The position numbers and the translations under genes are program-made. Below are positions 1-7,445 of a stretch of 64,000 nucleotides of DNA, in pieces. The notes below the pieces were generated by a model. That model did not search any database. It was not told the DNA's origin and was given only the letters and a program-made list of their open reading frames with translations. Numbering within the stretch: the stretch's first letter is position 1; each line of letters begins with the position of its first letter. Origin of the DNA: Marinovum sp034669705 (GTDB taxonomy: Bacteria; Pseudomonadota; Alphaproteobacteria; Rhodobacterales; Rhodobacteraceae); NCBI RefSeq assembly GCF_034669705.1, contig NZ_JAXMOR010000013.1:1-64000 (forward strand). The letters are read 5' to 3'.

Positions 1-60
1 TCCACGACCAACATCCCACACTGTGCTCCCCGATGATCTCGGGGGCATCATCCACATCAG

Positions 61-126
61 TGTAAGGGGGTCATTTTTGGACGCCGATCACCCCTCTACG
101 GGGTCAAAATTGCACGCCGGTTCACA
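61..126. mobile_element. IS21-family terminal end remnant
   Basis: The stretch starts with TGTAAGGGGGTCATTTTTGG and carries a second related block (GGGGTCAAAATTGCACGCCG) about 40 bases on. Repeated GGGGTCA-TTTTTGGACGCCGAT-like blocks are typical of the multiple terminal repeats of IS21-family elements. No istA or istB gene follows, so this is an isolated end left by deletion or rearrangement. The family is inferred from pattern recall, not from a search. Confidence 0.5.
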
Positions 127-332
127 TGCAAGCAATTGCACGGAAAAACGAGCGCCGAGACGCCACAAGGCGCAAGATCATCTACGGAGCCGCGATCCTT
201 CAACTACTTGACGATGTGCATGGCGAGAAATCCGAAAAGCTACAGCGTTTATTGGACGAGAGGATCAGACGCCCAAGTGATCGTAAATCCCTCGGGTTGC
301 CTGTCATTGGAACGTCAACTGAGCCCGGCTAA
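126..332 (+). CDS. small mobilisation-like protein (TraD/MobC type), 68 aa
   Basis: The 68-residue product is rich in Arg and Lys at its N-terminus (RKNERRDATRRKI) and then carries a short helical stretch ending near RIRRPSDRKSLGL. This layout, a basic start with TRRKI, a hydrophobic turn and a RPxDRxxL ending, resembles the small relaxase-associated proteins of mobilisable alphaproteobacterial plasmids. It begins directly after an IS21-type end and precedes resolvase and IS66 scraps, so it may itself be a remnant. No relaxase gene is present in the window. The family call is tentative. Confidence 0.4.
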   Translation: MQAIARKNERRDATRRKIIYGAAILQLLDDVHGEKSEKLQRLLDERIRRPSDRKSLGLPVIGTSTEPG

Positions 333-400
333 TGAAAATTCCCCAGCGCCTGATACAGCGTCGAACGGCTCACCCGCGCGCAGATGCCTGAAAGTCGGTG
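329..400 (-). pseudogene. resolvase C-terminal helix-turn-helix remnant
   Basis: Read on the minus strand, this scrap ends in CARVSRSTLYQALGNFH before a stop. VSRSTLYRAL is the signature of the C-terminal helix-turn-helix of serine resolvases of the Tn3 type. The frame is closed by a stop only six residues upstream of that helix, so only the very tail remains. It lies beside an IS66 fragment, consistent with a decayed transposon end. Confidence 0.4.
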
Positions 401-554
401 CAGTTAAGCACCTGCTTGTGAAGCACCGCAAATCGAAGGGGGCCTTTGCGGCCAATGAGTTCCGGAATCAGAATAGCGCTCTGGTGATGGAGAAGTTTGA
501 AGCGAGCTGGATTCGCGCGCCCGCATTTGACTTGGGCGTGCGAACAAATGGCAA

Positions 555-636
555 TCCAAGGTTTGACACCGTTGATCTTCGCGATGGCGAACAGAGAGGC
601 GATGCTGGCCCAGGTTCGGCCGCTTCGCAATGCCCT
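555..636 (-). pseudogene. IS66-type transposase C-terminal remnant
   Basis: On the minus strand the sequence reads GRTWASIASLFAIAKINGVKP, matching the conserved C-terminal helix of IS66-family transposases (usually RTWASIASLIATAKLNGVEP). The downstream residues no longer match the family and nothing upstream extends it. It marks past insertion activity at this edge of the window. Confidence 0.55.
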
Positions 637-675
637 GCAACAGTTGCTTTCTTCCGCGTCGCGGAGTCGTCCTAC

Positions 676-1980
676 TCAGTCCACCATCTGATAGCTGTAA
701 AGGCCGAGCCCCAAGTCGTGGTCGCAGGTCCCGAAGGAGGAGTTGGACGTGCCTCGGATTTCGTCGCCCGATATGACAACTGCACCGTCCATGGTGCCCG
801 CATCGGCCGCAAAATGGATCGGTCCGGCGGCCAGAACCGCGCTGCCGTGCAGCTCGAACCCCGAAGCCACCGAGATGCCGCCTCGGGTGACCAGAATCGC
901 GTTGTTCGCAGGGTCGCAGCCGTCGATGGCACCGAAGCGGACACCATTGGCTGCGCTGAATGCCTTAATGTCCGTGTTTTCCTGGTAGATCACAACGTTC
1001 TCGAAGGCGACGCCGGAGGGCATCTGGATTGCGCAGTCGGTGCGGATGCCAAGGTTCTGATAGAGTCCGGCGACAAACTTGAGTTTCCCGCCGCCCTGAC
1101 CGCAGGTCACGTCATAGAAGGCTCCGGACGACAAGGTCTGAGGGGTGACCGGGTTCGAGAGTGAGGTGCCAAGCTGATGCATCTCAACCGGGAGCGTGGC
1201 AGCCGAAATCGGGATGTCGAGCGCGCCTTTGCCCTCAAGGCTTGCCTCGAAGTCATCGATCATGCGGGGCACATCGAGCCAGGCAGGACGCACGCGACGC
1301 GCTGCATCGAGGCCGGTTTCCTGCCCGGAGGCCAGATTGGCCAGGACCGGGAGCGTCACTTCGGCGTGGGCGCCGAACACCGTGTGGTTCACGAACTGCA
1401 TCGTGTTGTCGGAATGGATGCAATAATAGGGGCCGAATTCGTTGTTCCCCGAGAATCTTATATGGTTCTCGGCGAGCATTCCGCTGCGCGCGCACTGGTG
1501 GCTCTTGGTGCGAAAGACGCTGGAAGCCTCGACTTCAAAACCGGCGAACCCGACAAGACGCGTCAGGAGACCGCGAAGGTAGTTGTTGCGGGCCTGGCCG
1601 TAGAGGGCGCTGGCTTGCACGGCGTTTCTGGCATTCGGGTCGGGGGCAAAGAGACGTGTTGTATCGTCCCAGGTGCCGAACTTGATATCCCCGGCATTGA
1701 TCGCGCGACCTTTTCCGACCGTGCCTACATTCGGCCCGGCGATTTGCAGCGCGGCCGCTCTGGCGCTCGGGGCGTCGCGCGTCTGACGCGCGACAAGCGC
1801 GGCATGGGCCACGGTGTCCGTGGCAAGCTGCAGGCGCACCCGGCTGTCGTCACGGCGCATGAAGTCCACCGCAACGCTACTGAACGCAAGCGCGGCAAAA
1901 AACATGATCACAGCGCCCGTCGTCATCGATCCGCCCTCGGCGTGGAGGAAGCCGCGGGCCTGTGCCTGAGTCCTGCCCAT
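676..1980 (-). CDS. TadG-like pilus-assembly / pseudopilin-like protein
   Basis: The product has about 434 residues from the start at 1980; a start at 1992 would overlap the upstream gene by 7 bases. The N-terminus has a short polar leader, a Glu-Gly-Gly processing-like site and one membrane helix (MTTGAVIMFFAALAFSSVAVDF), the usual layout of TadG-type Flp pilus proteins. The long C-terminal part is soluble, has several Cys residues and lacks an obvious von Willebrand A metal site, so it is not a classical TadG. It follows a TadE-like gene directly and is probably co-transcribed with it. No tad secretion ATPase, prepilin peptidase or secretin is nearby. Likely role: envelope-anchored minor pilin or surface protein. 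Confidence 0.6.
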   Translation of the reverse strand: MGRTQAQARGFLHAEGGSMTTGAVIMFFAALAFSSVAVDFMRRDDSRVRLQLATDTVAHAALVARQTRDAPSARAAALQIAGPNVGTVGKGRAINAGDIKFGTWDDTTRLFAPDPNARNAVQASALYGQARNNYLRGLLTRLVGFAGFEVEASSVFRTKSHQCARSGMLAENHIRFSGNNEFGPYYCIHSDNTMQFVNHTVFGAHAEVTLPVLANLASGQETGLDAARRVRPAWLDVPRMIDDFEASLEGKGALDIPISAATLPVEMHQLGTSLSNPVTPQTLSSGAFYDVTCGQGGGKLKFVAGLYQNLGIRTDCAIQMPSGVAFENVVIYQENTDIKAFSAANGVRFGAIDGCDPANNAILVTRGGISVASGFELHGSAVLAAGPIHFAADAGTMDGAVVISGDEIRGTSNSSFGTCDHDLGLGLYSYQMVD

Positions 1981-1985
1981 AGAGA

Positions 1986-2384
1986 TCACCATTCGACCAG
2001 CTGCCGATAGGCAACCGCGACATCAACGGGATTGAACGCGTCGAAAAATTTCATCGTCATCAGGTCCTTGGAGGGCACGCTGACCTGAGTGAGAACGTAT
2101 TCGCCCTCCCGGCTGGTCGTGATCGCCGCGTTCGCGGCAGACAGGCCCATTTCGCTGCGCACATGGGTCTCGACCTCGGGAAGAGACAGGTATCGTCCGG
2201 TCGCGTAGGCCCGATTCGCCTCGTTGACCGCAAGGGATATCTGGCTCTGCTTGTGATACATCGACGAGACGTCGATTGTCAGGGCGATGATCAAGGTGAA
2301 GATCGGCAACCACAAGGCCGCCTCGACAGAATAGGAGCCGGTTTCGTCGCTCTTGAACCTCTGGAGATAACTCGTGTATTGCAT
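1986..2384 (-). CDS. TadE-like pseudopilin
   Basis: This product of about 132 residues begins MQYTSYLQRF and continues FKSDETGSYSVEAALWLPIF, the polar leader plus E-hydrophobic helix of TadE-type proteins. The helix (ALWLPIFTLIIALTIDVSSM) is followed by a soluble domain of about 90 residues. The start at 2384 fits the family better than the upstream in-frame start at 2432, which adds 16 unconserved residues. It overlaps or abuts the tadG-like gene, implying translational coupling. Family members sit in the inner membrane and help assemble Flp pili. The rest of a tad locus is not visible. Confidence 0.65.
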   Translation of the reverse strand: MQYTSYLQRFKSDETGSYSVEAALWLPIFTLIIALTIDVSSMYHKQSQISLAVNEANRAYATGRYLSLPEVETHVRSEMGLSAANAAITTSREGEYVLTQVSVPSKDLMTMKFFDAFNPVDVAVAYRQLVEW

Positions 2385-2518
2385 TGGCGTCACCGTGACT
2401 TGTAAAATTTTGCGGGTATCGTAACTAATCACGGGAACGTGGCGGAACCGCGTCCGGAATGAAGCGGCAATGTGTCGAGTGGTCGGCTCCCGGACAGAGC
2501 GAAGCCACCGCGCAGGCC

Positions 2519-3559
2519 CTATGCCCGCACCGACTGCTCCTGCTTCATTTGCGCCACGCGCTCTCTGACGGTGGCGACTTTCATGCAGTCTCGTGCCGGC
2601 GGTCCGTTGAGCGCCGAACCTCGGTCCATGGCAGGATCACGCTGCCCCCTGAAGCTGCGTTGCTGTGCTCTGGTCATGTGGGCAAGGACCATGGGACCGA
2701 GCAGAAGGGATTCCGAAAGGCAACCGTTGGCGAAGACGATCTCGTGACTGTCGAAAGCAAAATGAACCCAGGTCATGTCGCGCTTGCCCATCATTGTGCG
2801 GATGCCGGGCAGGTCTGTCAGCGCCTTGGCAGGAACAAGACAAGGCCGGTCGAAGAGGTGTGGCAACTGCCCCTCGCCGCCAACCAGTATCCGATGCTGT
2901 GGCGAGACGACCAGGTCGTGCGAGGGACAGCCCGGCCCGAAGGCGCTGCGCCGGATCATTACAGGCTTTGCGTCGCGCGGCGCGTCTTCCAGTGGCTGAT
3001 CCGCCTGCCGCACCCATCTCACCGGCAAGGGGCCGTGGTCCAGAGTGCTTACAAGGTCCCCGGTCCGTAAGGTTTCGATCCTGCGCGGCCCCTGCGCCGT
3101 GGCGATGAGCGTGCCTGGCGCATAACAGGGGACGGTCCCTGGATTCTCGTCTGCCTGCTGGTAGTAGGTGGCCCCGCCGTCATCGGATTGCAGAGAAGTG
3201 CCGCCGGGTGCCTGACCGATATCGGTAGCGGTGAGACCGGACGCCGGGCCCTGCGTCGCGGTGGTTCCAGAGCTTTGGGAGACGAATTGCAGAACGGTCC
3301 CGGTATCATCCACCAGAGCAAAGGCATCGGTGCCGGTGACCGGAAAGTTTCCTGTCGGCGCGTTCTGGATGGAGTAGACGTCCTGCCCGGCGATGCTCGA
3401 ATCCGCCGCGCCAAAGGTGTAGGTGGCGTCCACGTGTCCGTTGGCTTTGTAGACGACCAAGGTGTAGCCGCTGACGTCGGTGCCCGCGGGCACAGCGATC
3501 TCTACGAAACTGGGGCTGCCGCTGTTGCTCCAGCTGACCTCGGAAATATAGACTGACAC
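2519..3559 (-). CDS. Hint-domain protein with N-terminal LTD-like domain
   Basis: The protein has 346 residues. Residues 1-130 are acidic, beta-rich and Gly/Ser/Thr-rich (YISEVSWSNSGSPSFVEI), resembling a lamin-tail-like domain. A Hedgehog/intein (Hint) module starts at Cys145 (CYAPGTLIATAQGPRRIE) and includes the typical SPQHRIL segment near residue 224. Such Hint proteins are common in Rhodobacterales; many are thought to be exported by type I secretion and to self-process at the N-terminal Cys. No signal peptide or RTX repeats are visible here. It is co-oriented with the TadE/TadG-like pair, 134 bases downstream. Its substrate and partners are unknown. Confidence 0.75.
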   Translation of the reverse strand: MSVYISEVSWSNSGSPSFVEIAVPAGTDVSGYTLVVYKANGHVDATYTFGAADSSIAGQDVYSIQNAPTGNFPVTGTDAFALVDDTGTVLQFVSQSSGTTATQGPASGLTATDIGQAPGGTSLQSDDGGATYYQQADENPGTVPCYAPGTLIATAQGPRRIETLRTGDLVSTLDHGPLPVRWVRQADQPLEDAPRDAKPVMIRRSAFGPGCPSHDLVVSPQHRILVGGEGQLPHLFDRPCLVPAKALTDLPGIRTMMGKRDMTWVHFAFDSHEIVFANGCLSESLLLGPMVLAHMTRAQQRSFRGQRDPAMDRGSALNGPPARDCMKVATVRERVAQMKQEQSVRA

Positions 3560-3768
3560 GGCTCTGCCCCTTGTTTTTTGCGACTTACTATAGCGCCATC
3601 TTGAGGAAACAGGGGGTTAATTGGGTTGGTCAGGCTGTCCGGTTTTTCAGTGCGCCGCGAGAACCACACTCTTGAGGTTTCGGTGAGGATGCGCCGATGT
3701 CGTGCCACTGAATATCCCCGTGTATCGTGGATGCCCTTTTTCGCCAGTTTTGTGGCCAGGAGACCATG

Positions 3769-3870
3769 ATGAGCGGGAGCAAGTTTAGCGATGAATTCGC
3801 GACGGTCGCGCAGATAACCAGGCGGCGCTACCCTGTCAGAGAAGTAGCGGAGCATCTCGCGGTCAGGCCG
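3769..3870 (+). pseudogene. IS3-family transposase OrfA N-terminal remnant
   Basis: The reading frame from ATG 3769 (or 3766) encodes only 34 residues before a stop at 3871. They include KFSDEFATVAQITRRRYPVR and EVAEHLAV, matching the N-terminal helix-turn-helix of IS3-family OrfA (usually KFSDEFKADAVAQITERGYPVREVAERLGVS). Nothing after the stop resembles OrfA or OrfB. Sequence just upstream (about 3628-3660, TGTCCGGTTTTTC) could be the element's terminal repeat. Confidence 0.6.
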
Positions 3871-4161
3871 TAGCTGCTTTTCGCCTTGAGGAAGACGTTC
3901 GCGATGGCGTCATCTGGCGAGGCGGGTCAGATGGGCCGATGCGCACATGAGAGTGGTGACGCTGCCATCGTGGCGATCCCAGTTAGAAAGATGACGAACT
4001 TGCATGGCCCACGCCCTTCGCCTGTAGCGGAGGCAAGAGCGGGGACCATCCGAAGTTTAAGTTGCCCCTCCAGCGCGGCCGCGATTGATACCGGCTCGAC
4101 CACACTAAGAAGGTGGGCCAGAGCCGTCCTCCTCGGCGCAATGAGGCCGCCTCCGTGATCT
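3871..4161. other. gap without a supportable gene
   Basis: Together with the IS3 scrap this makes a stretch of about 600 bases (3560-4161) between the Hint gene and the repeat-protein gene. Short open frames exist on both strands but none shows a ribosome site plus a recognisable domain. It is best read as decayed DNA left by insertion events. Confidence 0.4.
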
Positions 4162-4692
4162 TTATGCGAAGATGACCACCTCCCAGTCATCGTCATCTTG
4201 CAGTTCGGCAGACGCGTCATTTTCGGGGAGGGGCGGGAGAGAGAACAAAGCGTCGAAAATCTCCGCAACCTCGTCTTTCTCACAGTCATCGTTGGCGTGG
4301 AATTTCTGATGGCCCAGGCCATTGGCATATCCGATGCTCTCGTGGTCATGGCCGACGCCGTTCTGGTGGCCGGTGCTGTCCTCCTGATGGCCGACTGGGG
4401 TCGCCTTGGCACCTGCGCCGCTTTCGCAGCTGTCGTCGGGCCAGTCGTCCTCCGGGTCTTCGAAAATGGCATGCTTGAGGTCCGCTTCATCCTTCTCACA
4501 GTCATCGTCGCCGTGGAATTTCTGATGGCCCGAGCCGTTGGCATATCCGGTGCTCTCGTGGTCATGGCCGACGCCGTTCTGGTGGCCGGTGCTGTCCTCC
4601 TGATGGCCGACTGGGGTTACCTTAGAACCTGCGCCGTTTTCACAGCCGTCGTCGGGCTCATTCACAGTGGTAAAATTCTTCGCATACTTCAT
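4162..4692 (-). CDS. unknown His/Asp-rich protein with two 72-residue repeats
   Basis: I do not recognise the family. The product (176 residues from ATG 4692, or 179 from GTG 4701) is very acidic and His-rich and consists mostly of two near-identical units (minus strand 4486-4644 and 4270-4428; 216-bp period). Each unit reads GAGxKxTPVGHQEDSTGHQN, then GVGHDHES, GYANG, GHQKFH, DDCEKDE. The C-terminus is SLPPLPEND followed by an Asp run and WEVVIFA. An AAAAGGTGAG ribosome site lies 8 bases before ATG 4692. There is no signal peptide or membrane helix. Codon third positions are richer in G+C in this frame than in the opposite-strand frame, supporting this strand. Metal binding is possible but is only an inference from composition. 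Confidence 0.6.
   Translation of the reverse strand: MKYAKNFTTVNEPDDGCENGAGSKVTPVGHQEDSTGHQNGVGHDHESTGYANGSGHQKFHGDDDCEKDEADLKHAIFEDPEDDWPDDSCESGAGAKATPVGHQEDSTGHQNGVGHDHESIGYANGLGHQKFHANDDCEKDEVAEIFDALFSLPPLPENDASAELQDDDDWEVVIFA
4270..4644. repeat. tandem direct repeat, 216-bp period
   Basis: Two copies (4270-4428 and 4486-4644) are close to identical at DNA level and lie inside the His/Asp-rich protein gene. High identity suggests a recent internal duplication or ongoing homogenisation, and the unit could expand or contract by recombination. Confidence 0.8.
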
Positions 4693-4701
4693 TTTGGACA
4701 C

Positions 4702-5239
4702 TCACCTTTTGAATTCCGAGCTGTCGAAAACCAACTGCATTACCAGGCGGACTGTCAGCTTCCATATCATTATCCGACCCGGTCTTCCCTGCCGTATAGG
4801 AAAAGGCTAATAAGTTATTTTGCCAAGTTATTTCCGCATTTTGGTCTAAATTGATTCTGTTTGTTTCTGGCGAGTAAACAGCCAGCTTCTTTTCCCGTAA
4901 TTGGAGAGAAAGGTTACGCCGTAAGCGGAGGAAAGCCTGCCAATCGACTGATTCGATCTCGACCGAAATACCTGTGCGCCACTTCAAAACATCTTAGAAG
5001 CAACAGAAACGTTGGGGATGTCCGCAGAGCGTGGTGGCGGACTGTGCGAGCCGGTGTATGCGCGGTATGGCATACATACCAATGTCGCCGGCACAATACC
5101 CAAGGGGGCAAAGCGAGCCAGTCCGCGCGGACTGCACCGTTTTAAAGCAACCAAGCCGTCGTCGGCCGACCGCACGACGTGCGCGCAGAAGCAGCGGCGC
5201 CCACCTGACCAACACGATCTTCGACGCCCCACTTAGTGT
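4702..5239. other. gene-poor, relatively AT-rich gap
   Basis: The 538 bases between the repeat-protein gene and the tetR gene include an AT-rich block (about 4740-4880) that is the likely promoter region of the repeat-protein gene. A short inverted repeat (GGTATG-N5-CATACC) lies at 5064-5080. An open frame of 109 codons on the minus strand (4658-4987) overlaps the repeat gene's start and has no recognisable features, so I do not call it a gene. Confidence 0.45.
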
Positions 5240-5851
5240 TCAGCAACCTTGACCAAAGGTTGCCCGAACCAATCGGCACATCAAGTCGCGAGCGTCTGCG
5301 TCAGAGAGGTCTTGATCGCAGCAGAGCTCCCGCCACGTCAAAAAGCTGGACGCGTGAGCTATGGCAGCCCGCTGAAGGTCTGTGGCTTGCGCTTTTGGCA
5401 CGCCAAACCCCGCATGCAATACACCACGAATATCTTCCAACCATTTGGCAAAACCCGTGAGGGTTTCCTTGAGCGCCGGAGACCCCTCTGCGTGCCGGAT
5501 CACGTTGGCGAGCATCTGCGCATTCGGCCGATAATAGGAATAGATCAGATCGAGCACAGTGGTGAGGCGCTCATGACCGCCAGTGATGTGGCGCAGTTGC
5601 CCGGCATCCGGAAGAGGGTTCTGAGACAGCCAACGGCTCGAGCATGCCGCGAACAGGGCCGTCTCATCCGGGAAATGCCTGTAGACCGTGGCGCGCCGGA
5701 CATTGGCCCTCTCTGCAACCGCGCTGATCGTCGTGAACGCCGGGCCGACGCTGCCGTGCAGATCGACCGCGGCCTGGGCGATGCGGGCCCGGGTTTCGGC
5801 TTCACCTTCGGCGCGCTTGCGCTTGGTATAGGATCCACTTTCGCTGGACAT
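5240..5851 (-). CDS. TetR/AcrR-family transcriptional regulator
   Basis: The 203-residue protein starts MSSESGSYTKRKRAEGEAET. Residues 20-70 form the TetR DNA-binding domain (ARIAQAAVDLHGSVGPAFTT, ISAVAERANVRRATVYRHFP). The rest is a helical ligand-binding domain of usual length. The start at ATG 5851 is chosen because the helix-turn-helix then lies at the normal distance; upstream in-frame sequence is low-complexity antisense of the RTX repeats. It is divergent from the small ORF and RTX gene, with a 17-bp near-palindrome between them, so it probably represses that pair and itself. The ligand is unknown. Confidence 0.85.
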   Translation of the reverse strand: MSSESGSYTKRKRAEGEAETRARIAQAAVDLHGSVGPAFTTISAVAERANVRRATVYRHFPDETALFAACSSRWLSQNPLPDAGQLRHITGGHERLTTVLDLIYSYYRPNAQMLANVIRHAEGSPALKETLTGFAKWLEDIRGVLHAGFGVPKAQATDLQRAAIAHASSFLTWRELCCDQDLSDADARDLMCRLVRATFGQGC

Positions 5852-5874
5852 ATGTGTTCGCCGAATATTGACAC

Positions 5875-5891
5875 GACTCACCGGGTGGGTC
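5875..5891. promoter_or_regulatory. probable TetR operator (17-bp near-palindrome)
   Basis: GACTCACC-G-GGTGGGTC is a 17-bp inverted repeat with one mismatch, 24 bases upstream of the tetR start and 41 bases upstream of the divergent small ORF. Size and position fit a TetR-type operator controlling both directions. The assignment is inferred from geometry. Confidence 0.55.
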
Positions 5892-5931
5892 TTACTTGAT
5901 GATACACGCATGTTCAGCGAAAGGAATTGTG

Positions 5932-6063
5932 ATGGACCAGAAAGTGATGGAAGCCCCGGCCAGGGTGCTTGGCCCGGATGACGGACAGCTCGGGGTCTTC
6001 GCGACAATAGCGGGATATGACCGGCTGCGGAGCAGTGAGACCTATCTTCAGAGGGGGATGTGA
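5932..6063 (+). CDS. small ORF, 43 aa, coupled to the RTX gene
   Basis: ATG 5932 is preceded by an AAGGA-type ribosome site and opens 43 codons beginning MDQKVMEAPARVLGPDDGQL and ending QRGM. Its stop codon overlaps the GTG start of the RTX gene (GGATGTGA), the usual sign of translational coupling. I recognise no domain. It may be a genuine small protein, a leader peptide for the RTX gene or a truncated upstream gene. Confidence 0.4.
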   Translation: MDQKVMEAPARVLGPDDGQLGVFATIAGYDRLRSSETYLQRGM

Positions 6064-6065
6064 AC

Positions 6066-7325
6066 ATGCCGAATACTTTGACTATTTCCGTCCGCGACAA
6101 GGGCGGGGCCAACATCGCGGAGCTGTTCGACGCGCTGGAACAGGGGCTGATGACCGCAGATGGCACCACCATGGAGCTCGGCCCCGTGGGCACCGCGCTG
6201 ATGACCGCAGATGCAGGCACCACGGAGTTCGGCGCTGAGGGCACCGCGCTGATGACCACGGATATGGGCACCCTGGAGTTCGGCGCTGAGGGCACCGCGT
6301 TAATGACGGATGCGGGCACCATGGAGCTCGGCCCCGAGGGCACCGCGCTGATGAGCACGGATGCAGGCACCATGGAGTTGCGCATCGATTACACCACCAT
6401 CGCCGGCGAGGTTCACGCCACCGGTCTGACCGTCGTCGACGACGGCGATGTGGTCTGGCAGGGGATCTATGCCGAGCCGCAGCCGCTGGGCTTCGGCTCA
6501 TGGGGGATGAGCACTGGCACGCTCTTTGATCCGCTTCTGGGCGACACCCGGATCGACATGAAGGGCAGCAAGGGCGATGACTGGGCCACCGGCTCTGATT
6601 TCGGCGACCGCTTCAAGCTCGGCGGTGGCAACGATGCAGCCAATGGCGGCGACGGCGATGACCTGTTCAAGGGCGGCACGGGCAACGACCTGCTGATCGG
6701 CGGCGCCGACAATGACAGGCTGTCGGGGGGAAACGACAACGATCTGCTGATCCTCGGCACCGGCAATGACCGCGCCGATGGCGGCAGGGGCAACGACGTG
6801 CTGATCCTCTCCAGCGGGCAGGACGTTGCCAAGGGCGGCAAGGGCAATGACATTTTCATCGTCGACTCCACCGCAGATACCGACGACCCGAACGTCCAGG
6901 CCCGGATCACCGATTTCAGTCGTGACGATCTCCTTGTCTTCACCGAATTCGACGTCGCGATGCCCGAGGGCTTTGGCGGCGAAACGCTGGCCGATCTCGT
7001 AAATAGCACGATTGACGACTTTGTCTGGCGCGAGACCAGGAATGGCGTCGAGATTCAGGCGGGGGACGCGACGCTTCGGCTGAAAGGCGTGTCGGCGGAT
7101 GAGATCGATCTCGACCAGCTTGTGTTCTCGATCGAAAGCACCGCCGACACAGCAACGCTGTTCGACACCGGCGGCCCCGGAGGACACTTGGGCACATCGC
7201 TGGCGGGTGATCCCTTCCTGATGATCCCCGAAAATAACGGCGCCGACACATCGTTCCTCGACTTCGGATCGGACGAAGCGAGCTACGATCTCTGGGGCGG
7301 CGATTTTTCAGGATTTGTCACCTAA
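6066..7325 (+). CDS. RTX calcium-binding protein with N-terminal 17-residue repeats
   Basis: The product has about 419 residues (ATG 6066; GTG 6060 adds two). Residues 30-105 consist of about five imperfect units of 16-17 residues of the form MTxDAGTMEFGAEGTAL. Residues 190-265 hold RTX nonapeptide repeats (GGDGDDLFKGG, GTGNDLLIGG, GRGNDVLIL) that bind calcium in a beta-roll. The C-terminal 130 residues resemble RTX secretion-signal regions, and there is no N-terminal signal peptide, so type I secretion is expected. No enzymatic domain is visible. No HlyB/HlyD/TolC-type exporter is in the window. The neighbouring divergent TetR gene probably controls it. Confidence 0.8.
   Translation: MPNTLTISVRDKGGANIAELFDALEQGLMTADGTTMELGPVGTALMTADAGTTEFGAEGTALMTTDMGTLEFGAEGTALMTDAGTMELGPEGTALMSTDAGTMELRIDYTTIAGEVHATGLTVVDDGDVVWQGIYAEPQPLGFGSWGMSTGTLFDPLLGDTRIDMKGSKGDDWATGSDFGDRFKLGGGNDAANGGDGDDLFKGGTGNDLLIGGADNDRLSGGNDNDLLILGTGNDRADGGRGNDVLILSSGQDVAKGGKGNDIFIVDSTADTDDPNVQARITDFSRDDLLVFTEFDVAMPEGFGGETLADLVNSTIDDFVWRETRNGVEIQAGDATLRLKGVSADEIDLDQLVFSIESTADTATLFDTGGPGGHLGTSLAGDPFLMIPENNGADTSFLDFGSDEASYDLWGGDFSGFVT
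6120..6380. repeat. tandem 48-51 bp repeats in the RTX gene
   Basis: About five degenerate units of 51, 51, 51 and 48 bases encode the MTxDAGTxEFGAEGTAL motif. Units differ by point changes and a one-codon deletion, typical of slippage-prone coding minisatellites. Confidence 0.7.
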
Positions 7326-7421
7326 GGGGCCGAAACCACCCTCTGACAAAAGCCCGCAGCGCATACCGCGGAGCTTCACCGCGGAAATCAGGCCCATCAT
7401 CCGCAATCCGGCACCATATGG

Positions 7422-7445
7422 CAGACCGCCAACCCGGGCGGTCTG
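7422..7445. terminator. possible terminator after the RTX gene
   Basis: CAGACCGCC and GGCGGTCTG form a 9-bp perfect stem about 100 bases after the RTX stop codon. There is no following T-run, so intrinsic termination is uncertain. Confidence 0.35.

Noticed and set aside
3502..3855. 117-codon minus-strand frame overlapping the Hint gene start
   Set aside because: The plus strand of the same bases encodes an IS3 OrfA remnant, and the minus frame has no recognisable features.
4198..4854. Hydrophobic 218-codon frame opposite the His/Asp-rich repeat gene, looking like membrane helices
   Set aside because: Antisense of Asp/His/Gln-rich codons reads as Val/Met/Leu. It starts with TTG without a ribosome site and has weaker GC third-position bias than the minus-strand frame.
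4658..4987. 109-codon minus-strand frame upstream of the repeat gene
   Set aside because: It overlaps the repeat gene's ribosome site and start, lies in AT-rich promoter-like DNA and shows no domain.
5064..5080. GGTATG-N5-CATACC inverted repeat as an operator
   Set aside because: The arms are only six bases, and there is no gene start within a useful distance on either side.
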